Below, one piece after another: positions 1 through 6,093 of a stretch of DNA of 24,354 nt. The stretch covers positions 1-24,354 of the forward strand of contig NZ_SVFW01000032.1 in NCBI RefSeq assembly GCF_015056685.1. The letters are read 5' to 3'. The notes beneath the pieces were generated by a model that saw only the letters and a list, made by a program, of their open reading frames with translations, ran no database searches and had not been told where the DNA came from. The translations under genes and the position numbers were made by a program. Positions within the stretch are counted from its first letter, which is position 1. Each line of letters begins with the position of its first letter. The DNA is from Butyrivibrio sp. (GTDB lineage: Bacteria; Bacillota; Clostridia; Lachnospirales; Lachnospiraceae).

Positions 1-78
1 TGAGGAGCCGTATGCGTTAATAGCGCACGTACGGTTCTGAAAAGGGGTATGGGGAGTAATCCCCATATCTACTTAAGT
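1..78 (+). mobile_element. 3' end of a group II intron (domains V and VI)
   Basis: Domain V is seen directly. GAGCCGT (5-11) pairs with ACGGTTC (31-37), A12 pairs with T30, a two-base bulge CG lies at 28-29, and TGCG (13-16) pairs with CGCA (24-27). The AGC catalytic triad sits at 6-8. Domain VI follows: the stem 44-54 pairs with 61-72, and A71 is left unpaired where the branch-point adenosine belongs. Group II introns end 7-8 nt past that A, so the 3' splice junction should be near 78, though I cannot fix it exactly. The rest of the intron, including any reverse transcriptase, would lie upstream of the window. The intron is on the plus strand and ends at the 3' end of the decayed tnpA. Confidence 0.85.
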
Positions 79-371
79 GTATTTGCGTTTGTGTTCTTCT
101 GTTCGCTGATCTTCAATATATTTCTTAACAGTATCAAGAGAAACACTTCCGGTAGTGGCGCAAAAGTAACTTGCGCTCCAGAAGGGTGAATCTCCCCACA
201 GATACTTTTCTACATGAGTCCTATATGTATTTCTTACTTCTTTAGAAAGTTGTGATTTTAACGAGTTGATGAGCTTTACAGGAGCTACATCAGGTGGCAT
301 GGAAATCAGCAGATGCATGTGATCCTCTTCTGTACTCGTTCAGGATATCTGATTCCAGCATCGATTTCTGC
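73..371 (-). pseudogene. tnpA: IS200/IS605 transposase TnpA, truncated and frameshifted
   Basis: TnpA is the Y1 HUH single-strand transposase that excises and inserts the element. The surviving frame ends at 73 and reads EDHMHLLISMPP (HUH motif His-Met-His), then WGDSPFWSASYFC, then KKYIEDQ, which carries the catalytic tyrosine. The longest ATG-led frame starts at 318, which would drop the first HUH histidine, so it is not a genuine start. In that frame a TGA lies at 340-342. Upstream, a different frame reads AEIDAGIRYPE, the expected preceding segment, so a frameshift lies near 340. The N-terminal 50-60 residues of a normal 130-150 residue TnpA are missing. The gene is therefore judged inactive. 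Confidence 0.8.
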
Positions 372-425
372 ATAAATTTACTCCTTATCCAAAAAGAACA
401 AATGTTTGTGCTTTTCTGAAATGTG

Positions 426-434
426 TGCTATAAT
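426..434 (+). promoter_or_regulatory. extended -10 promoter of tnpB
   Basis: TGC immediately precedes TATAAT (429-434), an extended -10 box about 36 nt upstream of the tnpB GTG. No good -35 hexamer is visible, which is usual for extended -10 promoters. Confidence 0.5.
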
Positions 435-469
435 ACTAACTATAGAATACTGCTAAGGAATTTACAACC

Positions 470-1873
470 GTGTACAGAACAAGGCAATACAGGATAAACC
501 AAAACCATATACTCTATGACTATTGCAGGGATATCTGCAAATCATCAGCCGTTCTGTACAACAGGGCAAATTTCATCTTAAGGCAGTATTCGTCTGCAGT
601 AGATTCAATGGCCTTGTTCAAGCCTCTTTTCCCAAATCAGATGATGGTTTACAGGCTCGTAAGGGATAGCCTTTTGGGGACTAAATATCTTGGTGACAGC
701 AAGTGGCTCTCATATAATGCCCTTGATCATCTGCTAAAGGTTACAAGGGATAAGGCATACTATGCCCTTCCGTCACAGGCTAATCAGCAGATATTGAAAC
801 TTCTTCTCAGAGACTATAAGTCTTTCTTTGAAGCTGTAAAAGTATATGGCAGGAATCCTGGGGCACTTACTGGTCGCCCCAAGATGCCGGGATATATGTC
901 ACAGGGATCATTCAAGACAGCTGTCCTGACTAATCAGATATGCAGGATCAAGGATGGGTATCTTAAGTTTCCCGGTACCATGGAGAAGCTGTCTCTTGGC
1001 CAGCTCTCGGAAGAAGTGTGCCTTAAGGAAGTACGTATAAAGCCCGGCGGAAACAGTTTTGTCCTGGATGTAGTTCTTTCTGTTCCTGATAAAGGAATAA
1101 TGCCAATGTCTGATAAGGATATCCTCTCTGACCTTTCGGACGTATCAGATCTGAAGGGCTTGAGAGTAATGGCTATCGATCCGGGAACAGACAACATAGC
1201 TGCTGTAGCAAACACTTTTGGTGCAAGGCCATTTGTGATAAAGGGAGGTGTGATCAAGTCAATCAACCAGCTTTACAACAAAGAGATGAAAAGACTCTCT
1301 TCCTGTGCCATGACATGCAACAACAGGTACAGGACAAGAAAGATGAATGCTCTTACTGAAAAGAGGAACAGAAGGATAAAGGATCAGTTCCATAAGGTAA
1401 GCAGACAGCTTGCAGACTATGCAAGGGATAACCATGTCGATGCTGTTGTGATGGGTCATAATACATACCAGAAACAGAAAATAGGTATAGGACATGTCAA
1501 TAACCAGAACTTTGTGCAGATACCAATGCTGATATTTGCAGACATGCTCAGATACAAACTTGCTGAATATGGTATAAAGTTTGTCCTCACAGAAGAGAGT
1601 TACACGTCAAAGGCTGACTTTCTTGCAAAAGACTATATCCCTGTGCATAAAAAGAATAGCCCGGAAAGCTACTCTTTTTCAGGAAAGCGGATACAGAGAG
1701 GACTTTACAGACACTACGATGGTACAATAACAAATGCAGACATAAATGGAGCTGCAAACATCTTAAGGAAAGTATTCCCAAAGGTAAGCCAATGGGATAG
1801 GGGCATAGTGGACATGCCCTGTTCTGCAGGATGCATAGAGCATCGTGCAGGTTCATGCCGCTCTGCGGCATAA
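470..1873 (+). CDS. tnpB: TnpB RNA-guided endonuclease (IS200/IS605, Cas12 ancestor)
   Basis: TnpB is the omega-RNA-guided RuvC nuclease of IS200/IS605 elements, which cuts DNA next to a short target-adjacent motif and promotes element retention. The 467-residue frame is uninterrupted. It starts at a GTG preceded by AAGGA about 11 nt upstream, giving MYRTRQYRI. RuvC-I is MAIDPGTDN (Asp237) and RuvC-III is NADINGAAN (Asp424). The position where the second Glu is normally found reads AVVMGHNTY and has no Glu. The conserved TEESYTSK (Glu375/376) is a likely replacement, as in TnpB clades described with a rearranged active site. No CxxC zinc-finger pairs are visible between RuvC-II and RuvC-III, although KRIQRGLYR is conserved. 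The sequence is probably complete and potentially active, although its partner tnpA is dead. Confidence 0.93.
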   Translation: MYRTRQYRINQNHILYDYCRDICKSSAVLYNRANFILRQYSSAVDSMALFKPLFPNQMMVYRLVRDSLLGTKYLGDSKWLSYNALDHLLKVTRDKAYYALPSQANQQILKLLLRDYKSFFEAVKVYGRNPGALTGRPKMPGYMSQGSFKTAVLTNQICRIKDGYLKFPGTMEKLSLGQLSEEVCLKEVRIKPGGNSFVLDVVLSVPDKGIMPMSDKDILSDLSDVSDLKGLRVMAIDPGTDNIAAVANTFGARPFVIKGGVIKSINQLYNKEMKRLSSCAMTCNNRYRTRKMNALTEKRNRRIKDQFHKVSRQLADYARDNHVDAVVMGHNTYQKQKIGIGHVNNQNFVQIPMLIFADMLRYKLAEYGIKFVLTEESYTSKADFLAKDYIPVHKKNSPESYSFSGKRIQRGLYRHYDGTITNADINGAANILRKVFPKVSQWDRGIVDMPCSAGCIEHRAGSCRSAA

Positions 1874-1914
1874 CAGAAACCCTTTCCGACGTGGAGTCGG
1901 TGAGGGTAGTTCAT
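1871..1914 (+). ncRNA. IS605 right end / 3' part of the omega-RNA scaffold
   Basis: Just after the tnpB stop, CCCT (1880-1883) pairs with AGGG (1903-1906) and CCGAC (1886-1890) pairs with GTCGG (1896-1900) around a GTGGA loop. The hairpin is followed by TAGTTCAT. In this family the right-end hairpin doubles as the 3' scaffold of the guide RNA. The guide itself is then the roughly 16-20 nt of flanking DNA after the element end, here starting near 1914. The 5' end of the RNA would lie inside the tnpB 3' region and cannot be placed by eye. Confidence 0.6.
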
Positions 1915-2028
1915 AGTAGAATAGACAGAGATGCTGCTCTTAGTAGGCTTAAGGATAGAGGATTGTCAATCAGACAAATTGAAAGGCTTACAGGGATAAA
2001 TCGAAATACAATACAAAGAGCTAAATAA
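1909..2028 (+). pseudogene. C-terminal remnant of a REP-associated tyrosine transposase (RAYT)
   Basis: Beyond the IS right end the frame reads SRIDRDAALSRLKDRG, then LSIRQIERLTGINRNTIQRAK and a TAA at 2026-2028. This is a helix-turn-helix of the 'LSIRQIERLTGI' type. I recall it as the C-terminal tail of Firmicutes IS200-like transposases linked to REP elements. The catalytic Y1 domain that should precede it is absent, so the element either inserted into or replaced the upstream part of the gene. The frame runs back into the IS (from 1831) only by chance. The REP-like hairpin 12 nt downstream supports the assignment. A remnant of another HTH protein is the alternative. Confidence 0.5.
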
Positions 2029-2040
2029 ATGAGAATGTAC

Positions 2041-2069
2041 GAGTCAAAGTGAAACGTCCCCATTGACTC
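2041..2069. repeat. REP-like hairpin
   Basis: GAGTCAA (2041-2047) and TTGACTC (2063-2069) form a perfect 7-bp inverted repeat around a 15-nt loop that contains ACGTCCCC. The loop core resembles the second palindrome at 10309-10328 (GGGGACGTCCC). It lies directly after the RAYT-like tail, the usual position for a REP sequence. Confidence 0.5.
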
Positions 2070-2115
2070 CAAAAATAAATTTGTGATTTATCGCATATGA
2101 CCAGGGAGAAGAAAG

Positions 2116-3381
2116 ATGACAAGATTCCTTTTTTCTGAAATCAATTCTTTATACGCATCAAGTAAAGAAAGCCCCAATGTCATTCACTTCATAATGAGGA
2201 TGCAGGACACTATCGATGGAAATATACTTCGACATGCAGTTGATACTACTATGGAGCGTTATCCTTATTTTGCTGTAAAGCTGACTAAAATGGATGACCG
2301 GTATGTTTTTGAATCGAATGAGCAACCTGTCGCAGTAGTAAATACTGAAAAAGACATTGAGCTAAACAGTAAAGAATCTAACTTCCATATGTTGGCTTTT
2401 TCATGGCATGACGACATTATCGTACTGAATATCTGTCATGCTCTTACAGATGGAACGGGGGCTTATGAACTCTTAAGAACTTTACTGTATTATTATTGCT
2501 CTGAATTTTATAATGTTAAGCTCAGCAGAGATAAAATTCGTCTTAAGGGAGATATTATTCCGCCACAGGAGTGGGATGACCCCACGATCAACATTCCTGA
2601 TCCACCCTCGGGTGGCGGCGAAGAAATTCTACCTTCTCTAAATCCTGAGATAGAGAAGAAAAGAGAAGGCGATGTCAGGACTGTATTTGGAATTTCTATA
2701 GATGAATCAGAGTTAATGCGCTTTTCTTCTGCTAATGATGGAAGCCCCGGAACGATGACTGCTCTATTTCTAAGCAGAGCTATAGCTGATGTTCATCCTG
2801 ATAAGGTCAGTCCTATAAGGATCAGCATGTGCGTTAACCAGCGAAAAGCACTGAATGCTCCGCTTGCACACCAAAGTCTTGTTGGTGGAGCATGGCTCGA
2901 GTACAAAGAAAAAATGTGGACATGGCCAATTGATAAACAGGCTATGTGCTTCCGGGGAATGGTATTTGCTCAGACGCGGGATGAGAGTGTGCTATCTACG
3001 CAAGCCTCAATAAACAGTTTCACGCGAAAGCTTCTGGCACTTCAAACAGATGAAGAGCGGTTTGAAGCCGCCAAAGAAAACAGTCAGTCTCTTAAAGCTG
3101 TTCTTTCAGCCACGGTCAGTTATATTGGTAAGGCTAATTTTGGTGAGGCTGAAAAATATATTAAAGAATTTCATACATGGGCACAACCTCTGAATGAAAG
3201 CATTTTGCTTGAGGTATCTGCAGTAAATCATGAAGTAACTATTGAGTTTATACAGAACTTTTCGGATCCTGTGTATTTTGATGCTTTTTTAAAAGAACTT
3301 AGTAGCAACGGAATCAGATTTGAGCATAAATATACGGAAAAACTGGCTATTCCCAATGTAAGACTTCCCTGGAGCGTGTAG
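2116..3381 (+). CDS. condensation-domain-like acyltransferase (CAT/BAHD superfamily)
   Basis: The 421-residue protein has the layout of chloramphenicol-acetyltransferase-fold acyltransferases such as NRPS condensation domains, PapA-type and alcohol acetyltransferases. The general-base motif HxxxDG is seen as NICHALTDGTG (His108, Asp112, Gly113), near residue 110 as expected. The C-terminal half (SYIGKANFGEAEKYI and onwards) fits the second CAT-like subdomain. It stands alone: no carrier protein, adenylation domain or polyketide gene is nearby, so it probably acylates a small molecule, lipid or glycan of unknown identity. The start is supported by AGGGAGA at 2104-2110. It is followed by a 357-nt spacer and an MFS transporter that could export a product, but the two are separated by terminator-like hairpins, so co-transcription is doubtful. 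Confidence 0.7.
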   Translation: MTRFLFSEINSLYASSKESPNVIHFIMRMQDTIDGNILRHAVDTTMERYPYFAVKLTKMDDRYVFESNEQPVAVVNTEKDIELNSKESNFHMLAFSWHDDIIVLNICHALTDGTGAYELLRTLLYYYCSEFYNVKLSRDKIRLKGDIIPPQEWDDPTINIPDPPSGGGEEILPSLNPEIEKKREGDVRTVFGISIDESELMRFSSANDGSPGTMTALFLSRAIADVHPDKVSPIRISMCVNQRKALNAPLAHQSLVGGAWLEYKEKMWTWPIDKQAMCFRGMVFAQTRDESVLSTQASINSFTRKLLALQTDEERFEAAKENSQSLKAVLSATVSYIGKANFGEAEKYIKEFHTWAQPLNESILLEVSAVNHEVTIEFIQNFSDPVYFDAFLKELSSNGIRFEHKYTEKLAIPNVRLPWSV

Positions 3382-3530
3382 CTATTATCTAAAAAACTGT
3401 GAATAGTAACGAAAAACATTCCGTATCGGTTGAAAAACCACATTTGATGTGATAAAATTTCAACTGTTTTCAAAGAAAAAAAGAGGTTGCGAAAGATGCT
3501 TCATTGATTTTCTGACAAAAAAGTTATAAA

Positions 3531-3565
3531 CAGAGTGTTCTTGCCTGCATGACAGGTCTGTTTTT
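3531..3565 (+). terminator. probable rho-independent terminator of the acyltransferase gene
   Basis: CCTG (3544-3547) pairs with CAGG (3553-3556), and CAGA (3531-3534) can extend the stem with TCTG (3557-3560). A TTTTT run follows at 3561-3565. The stem is short and interrupted, so strength is uncertain. Confidence 0.45.
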
Positions 3566-3664
3566 GTACGCTTTACGTCAGATTATCATATTCGTCAATT
3601 GTCCGGTTCGTCCTGGACTCTCGTATTCCTCTTTCTATATTTGAGTTTTTTTTTGATGGATATG

Positions 3665-3702
3665 ACTGCCTTGCGTACAGAAATGTATGTGAGGCAGTTT
3701 TT
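3665..3702 (+). terminator. terminator-like hairpin in the leader of the MFS gene
   Basis: ACTGCCT (3665-3671) pairs with AGGCAGT (3692-3698), and CGTAC (3674-3678) pairs with GTATG (3685-3689) around a 6-nt loop. T3698-T3702 follow. It could end upstream transcription or act as an attenuator, because the transporter start is only about 36 nt downstream. Confidence 0.55.
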
Positions 3703-3737
3703 ACGTTTTAATACATACTTTTTTGTTGGAGGATTCG

Positions 3738-4901
3738 ATGATGAATAAGAAACTAAATATAGATAACCTTGAACTTGTATCATTTTTCAATGGCCTGGTT
3801 TTCTTTGCACCGGTAGCACTATTAGTAAGAACCCGGGCAGGAATTAGCCTTGATCAGTTCTTTGTTTTACAGGCAATATTGTCACTGGTAATATTCTTTG
3901 GCGAAATACCAACCGGGAAGATCACGGACGTGGTTGGATATAAAAATACGATTGTCTTATCGCAGGTTACACTTCTGCTGGCCAGAGGCATGATGCTTAC
4001 CGCCTTTTTAACTCGAAATTACTGGCTGTTTATAGCAGAGGCTATTGTAGAAGGCATTGCAAGCTGCTTTTCTTCCGGAACCATAAGTGCTTATCTGTAT
4101 CAGCGGTATGACGAGGGTGAATATGTTGTGAAAAGTGCGAGAACTTCTAAGTTTGGTACGGCTGGCTTCATAGTAAGTACCATAATGTATGCCGGTATTT
4201 ACCACTTCTTTGGAATTGTCGGCTTGCTTGTCGTGACAGCTGTTATGAACGTTTTTGCAGTTGCGCTGAGTTTCAGGATTGAAAAAGAAAAGGCTAAATC
4301 CAAAGAAGCAGTCGGCAATAAGGACACCGGAAAGCATAAATTATTCATTCTTCGGCTTAATGCTGAAAATATCATAATTATGGTAACCCTGGCTTGCGTT
4401 AGTATTTCCTTCATACTGATCAATTTTTTCTATGTTGATAAACTGGAAAATCTTGGGATTTCCGAAGAATGGATGACCGCTATCATCCTTGGATACTCAG
4501 TAATTGAGATGGCTGCAGAGAAGATCCTGGATCATATTGGAGAAAAGAACTATTTCAGGACCTTTGTTGCCGGTTTTATCATTTCAGGAATATGCATGTT
4601 GTTATTTGGAAGAAGCAACATCCGGCTGATCATCATTCCAATCATGCTGCTACTTCCTCTTGTGGTGTCAGTACCGGCATACATATTTGATGAGATGGAA
4701 AATAAAGTGATCGATAAAAACAATCTGGAAGATAAACGAGCTGAAGTTCTTTCGGCCTACAACATGGGGGTAAATCTTGTTGAGGTTATCTTCCTGTTTG
4801 CATCAGCTTATGTATCAGGTATCGGTGTTTCTGCATGCTTCACAGTGGTGGGAGTACTTATGATCCTGTTGGCAGGGGTGCATGGAGTATTGAAAAAATA
4901 A
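3738..4901 (+). CDS. MFS transporter
   Basis: The protein is about 387 residues with roughly 12 hydrophobic segments, typical of the major facilitator superfamily. After the second helix, GEIPTGKITDVVGYKNT matches the loop 2-3 motif A of MFS proteins. A charged central loop (EKEKAKSKEAVGNKDTGKHK) separates the two six-helix halves. GGAGG at 3728-3732 places the start at ATG 3738 or ATG 3741; an upstream in-frame TTG at 3723 lies before the ribosome binding site and is unlikely. The substrate cannot be told from sequence. The family members it most resembles are small MFS exporters found singly in Clostridia. It ends convergently with the radical SAM gene, with a small inverted repeat (ACGAGG 4913-4918 / CCTCGT 4938-4943) between them. 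Confidence 0.85.
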   Translation: MMNKKLNIDNLELVSFFNGLVFFAPVALLVRTRAGISLDQFFVLQAILSLVIFFGEIPTGKITDVVGYKNTIVLSQVTLLLARGMMLTAFLTRNYWLFIAEAIVEGIASCFSSGTISAYLYQRYDEGEYVVKSARTSKFGTAGFIVSTIMYAGIYHFFGIVGLLVVTAVMNVFAVALSFRIEKEKAKSKEAVGNKDTGKHKLFILRLNAENIIIMVTLACVSISFILINFFYVDKLENLGISEEWMTAIILGYSVIEMAAEKILDHIGEKNYFRTFVAGFIISGICMLLFGRSNIRLIIIPIMLLLPLVVSVPAYIFDEMENKVIDKNNLEDKRAEVLSAYNMGVNLVEVIFLFASAYVSGIGVSACFTVVGVLMILLAGVHGVLKK

Positions 4902-4942
4902 TTTGTTTATGAACGAGGAGACAAAAATGGGGAAGAACCTCG

Positions 4943-5539
4943 TCAAGTTTTCTTTCGAATCCTCAGTGGGATATCATGTTCACGTGATAGTGCAAGGCAT
5001 CGGTCGATTTCTTCCTGAGGGAGGACATCGACGATCGACCATCTTACGTCTTTTATTTCTTCCCTGCATCTTTTTGTGAATTCAAGCATGTTTTCAAAGC
5101 CATTGGAATGAAGCGGTCTTGTTACTTCTTCATATTCTTCTTTGGAAGGGGAATTAAGGCTTACAGAGACGCTGTCAATGACTTTGGCAAGCTCCGGAAC
5201 TATATCACGGCCGTTTTCTACCGAGCCCTGGCCGTTGGTGTTTAATCGTATCTTGAGACCTTTCTTTTCTTTTGCGAAAGCAGCAGCCTCTAGCAGTATG
5301 TCCAGCTGACAGGTTGGTTCACCGTAGCCGCAGAACACAAGCTCATCGTAACCTGAAAAATCAAAATCACGTATGGCATCAAGAACCTCGGCTTTGGTAG
5401 GATTGGTCTGATGCCAAAGGGTATCAGCATCGCCGACGCCATCTTTTACAAAGCGGATGCAGAAGGTGCATCTGCAGTTACATTTATTGGTAATATTTGC
5501 ATAGACTGAACCTTTATAGGTGTAGAGTATATCTGCCAT
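4943..5539 (-). CDS. radical SAM protein, TatD-associated type
   Basis: This is a short (198-residue) radical SAM protein. The cluster motif CNCRCTFC supplies the CxxxCxxC cysteines that hold the 4Fe-4S cluster, in the context YANITNKCNCRCTFCIR. That context, with the downstream ELVFCGYGEPT glycine-rich strand, matches the small family annotated as TatD-associated radical SAM proteins (TIGR04038 from memory). No auxiliary-cluster domain is present, so the product is minimal and its reaction is unknown. The start at 5539 is chosen because GGAGG lies just upstream inside the ECF gene and the family begins with MADILYTYKG. Only one base separates the ECF stop from this ATG, implying translational coupling. 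No tatD gene is present in this window. Confidence 0.82.
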   Translation of the reverse strand: MADILYTYKGSVYANITNKCNCRCTFCIRFVKDGVGDADTLWHQTNPTKAEVLDAIRDFDFSGYDELVFCGYGEPTCQLDILLEAAAFAKEKKGLKIRLNTNGQGSVENGRDIVPELAKVIDSVSVSLNSPSKEEYEEVTRPLHSNGFENMLEFTKRCREEIKDVRWSIVDVLPQEEIDRCLALSREHDIPLRIRKKT

Positions 5540-5540
5540 A

Positions 5541-6053
5541 TCAGGCCTCCGATCTGGCTTTGAAGCCGAATTTATCAAGTGTTGTACCAAGCATCAGGAA
5601 AAAGATCATACTACCAAAGGACTGTACGAAACTCCCGGAAAAGCTTGTGATGAGAGCTGCCTTGGTTCCGAATAAAAGAGCTTCCGCAAGATAGTATCCT
5701 GTGGCTGAGATAAAGTAAGAAATGATCGGAGCGGCAATATTTCTTTTGCTTAATATGGTTGTAGCTTTATTGGTAAAAGGGATCACGATAAGGCTCTTTA
5801 TTATCACAGTGGCCACTGTCCATGCAGGGGCGGTTAAAAGATCTGCCAGTCCTCCGCCAATTGCACCTGCCAGCATGGCGTAGGGCAATGGCAGTATGGT
5901 GGCGGCAAGATATATAAGTCCGTCGCCGAAATGGATGTATCCGCCGTTAATTCCCACAGGCACATGGCCTATGTAGGCTGTGAAAATTGTGATAAGGGCT
6001 GCAAAGATTCCGGTAAGTGTTAAGGTGTAAGTCTTGCTTCTTTTTTTTGTCAT
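5541..6053 (-). CDS. ECF transporter S component, possibly for a B6 vitamer
   Basis: The 170-residue membrane protein has about six hydrophobic segments. It carries the small-protein pattern of energy-coupling-factor substrate-binding (S) components: a basic N-terminus, then HVPVGINGGYIHFGDGLIYL, and a Gly/Ala-rich ADLLTAPAWT stretch. S components capture a vitamin and need EcfA, EcfA' and EcfT, none of which is in the window. I recall this subfamily as TIGR04002. The kinase gene 40 nt upstream makes pyridoxine or pyridoxal a reasonable substrate, but that is inference from context. Start ATG 6053 is preferred over TTG 6077, which would add a non-hydrophobic leader and has no better ribosome binding site. 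Confidence 0.75.
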   Translation of the reverse strand: MTKKRSKTYTLTLTGIFAALITIFTAYIGHVPVGINGGYIHFGDGLIYLAATILPLPYAMLAGAIGGGLADLLTAPAWTVATVIIKSLIVIPFTNKATTILSKRNIAAPIISYFISATGYYLAEALLFGTKAALITSFSGSFVQSFGSMIFFLMLGTTLDKFGFKARSEA

Positions 6054-6093
6054 GTCTGTTCCCCACTTTCTGTGCAATTATTCTCTATAGCTT

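Larger units (their letters stand above)
73..1914 (+). mobile_element. IS200/IS605-family element (tnpA remnant plus tnpB)
   Basis: A minus-strand tnpA remnant and a plus-strand tnpB face away from each other, the arrangement of IS605-type elements. The right end is marked by a hairpin after the tnpB stop (1880-1906) and a TTCAT at 1910-1914, where the reading frame changes character into unrelated helix-turn-helix coding sequence. The left boundary is uncertain because a group II intron tail touches the tnpA 3' end. Since tnpA is broken, the copy should not transpose unless a transposase is supplied in trans. Outer coordinates are estimates. Confidence 0.7.
3382..3737 (+). other. intergenic leader without a gene; two terminator-like hairpins
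   Basis: No convincing coding frame is present. Two stem-loops with T tracts are described separately (3531-3565 and 3665-3702). The second ends only about 25 nt before the MFS ribosome binding site. I see no clear -35/-10 pair between the second hairpin and the gene, so the MFS promoter is probably further upstream. Confidence 0.5.

Noticed and set aside
73..318. 81-residue ORF as a complete small TnpA
   Set aside because: Starting at ATG 318 removes the first histidine of the HUH motif and all N-terminal strands; the sequence upstream continues the family in another frame, so it is a broken gene.
934..1871. Minus-strand ORFs of 78-110 codons across tnpB
   Set aside because: They are shadows of the tnpB frame, without ribosome binding sites or recognisable protein features.
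4927..5080. Plus-strand start with GAGGAG ribosome binding site and about 50 codons (MGKNLVKFSFESSVG...) just after the MFS gene
   Set aside because: It is antisense to the conserved 3' part of the radical SAM gene, its amino-acid sequence matches nothing I know, and the GAGG is part of the convergent hairpin.
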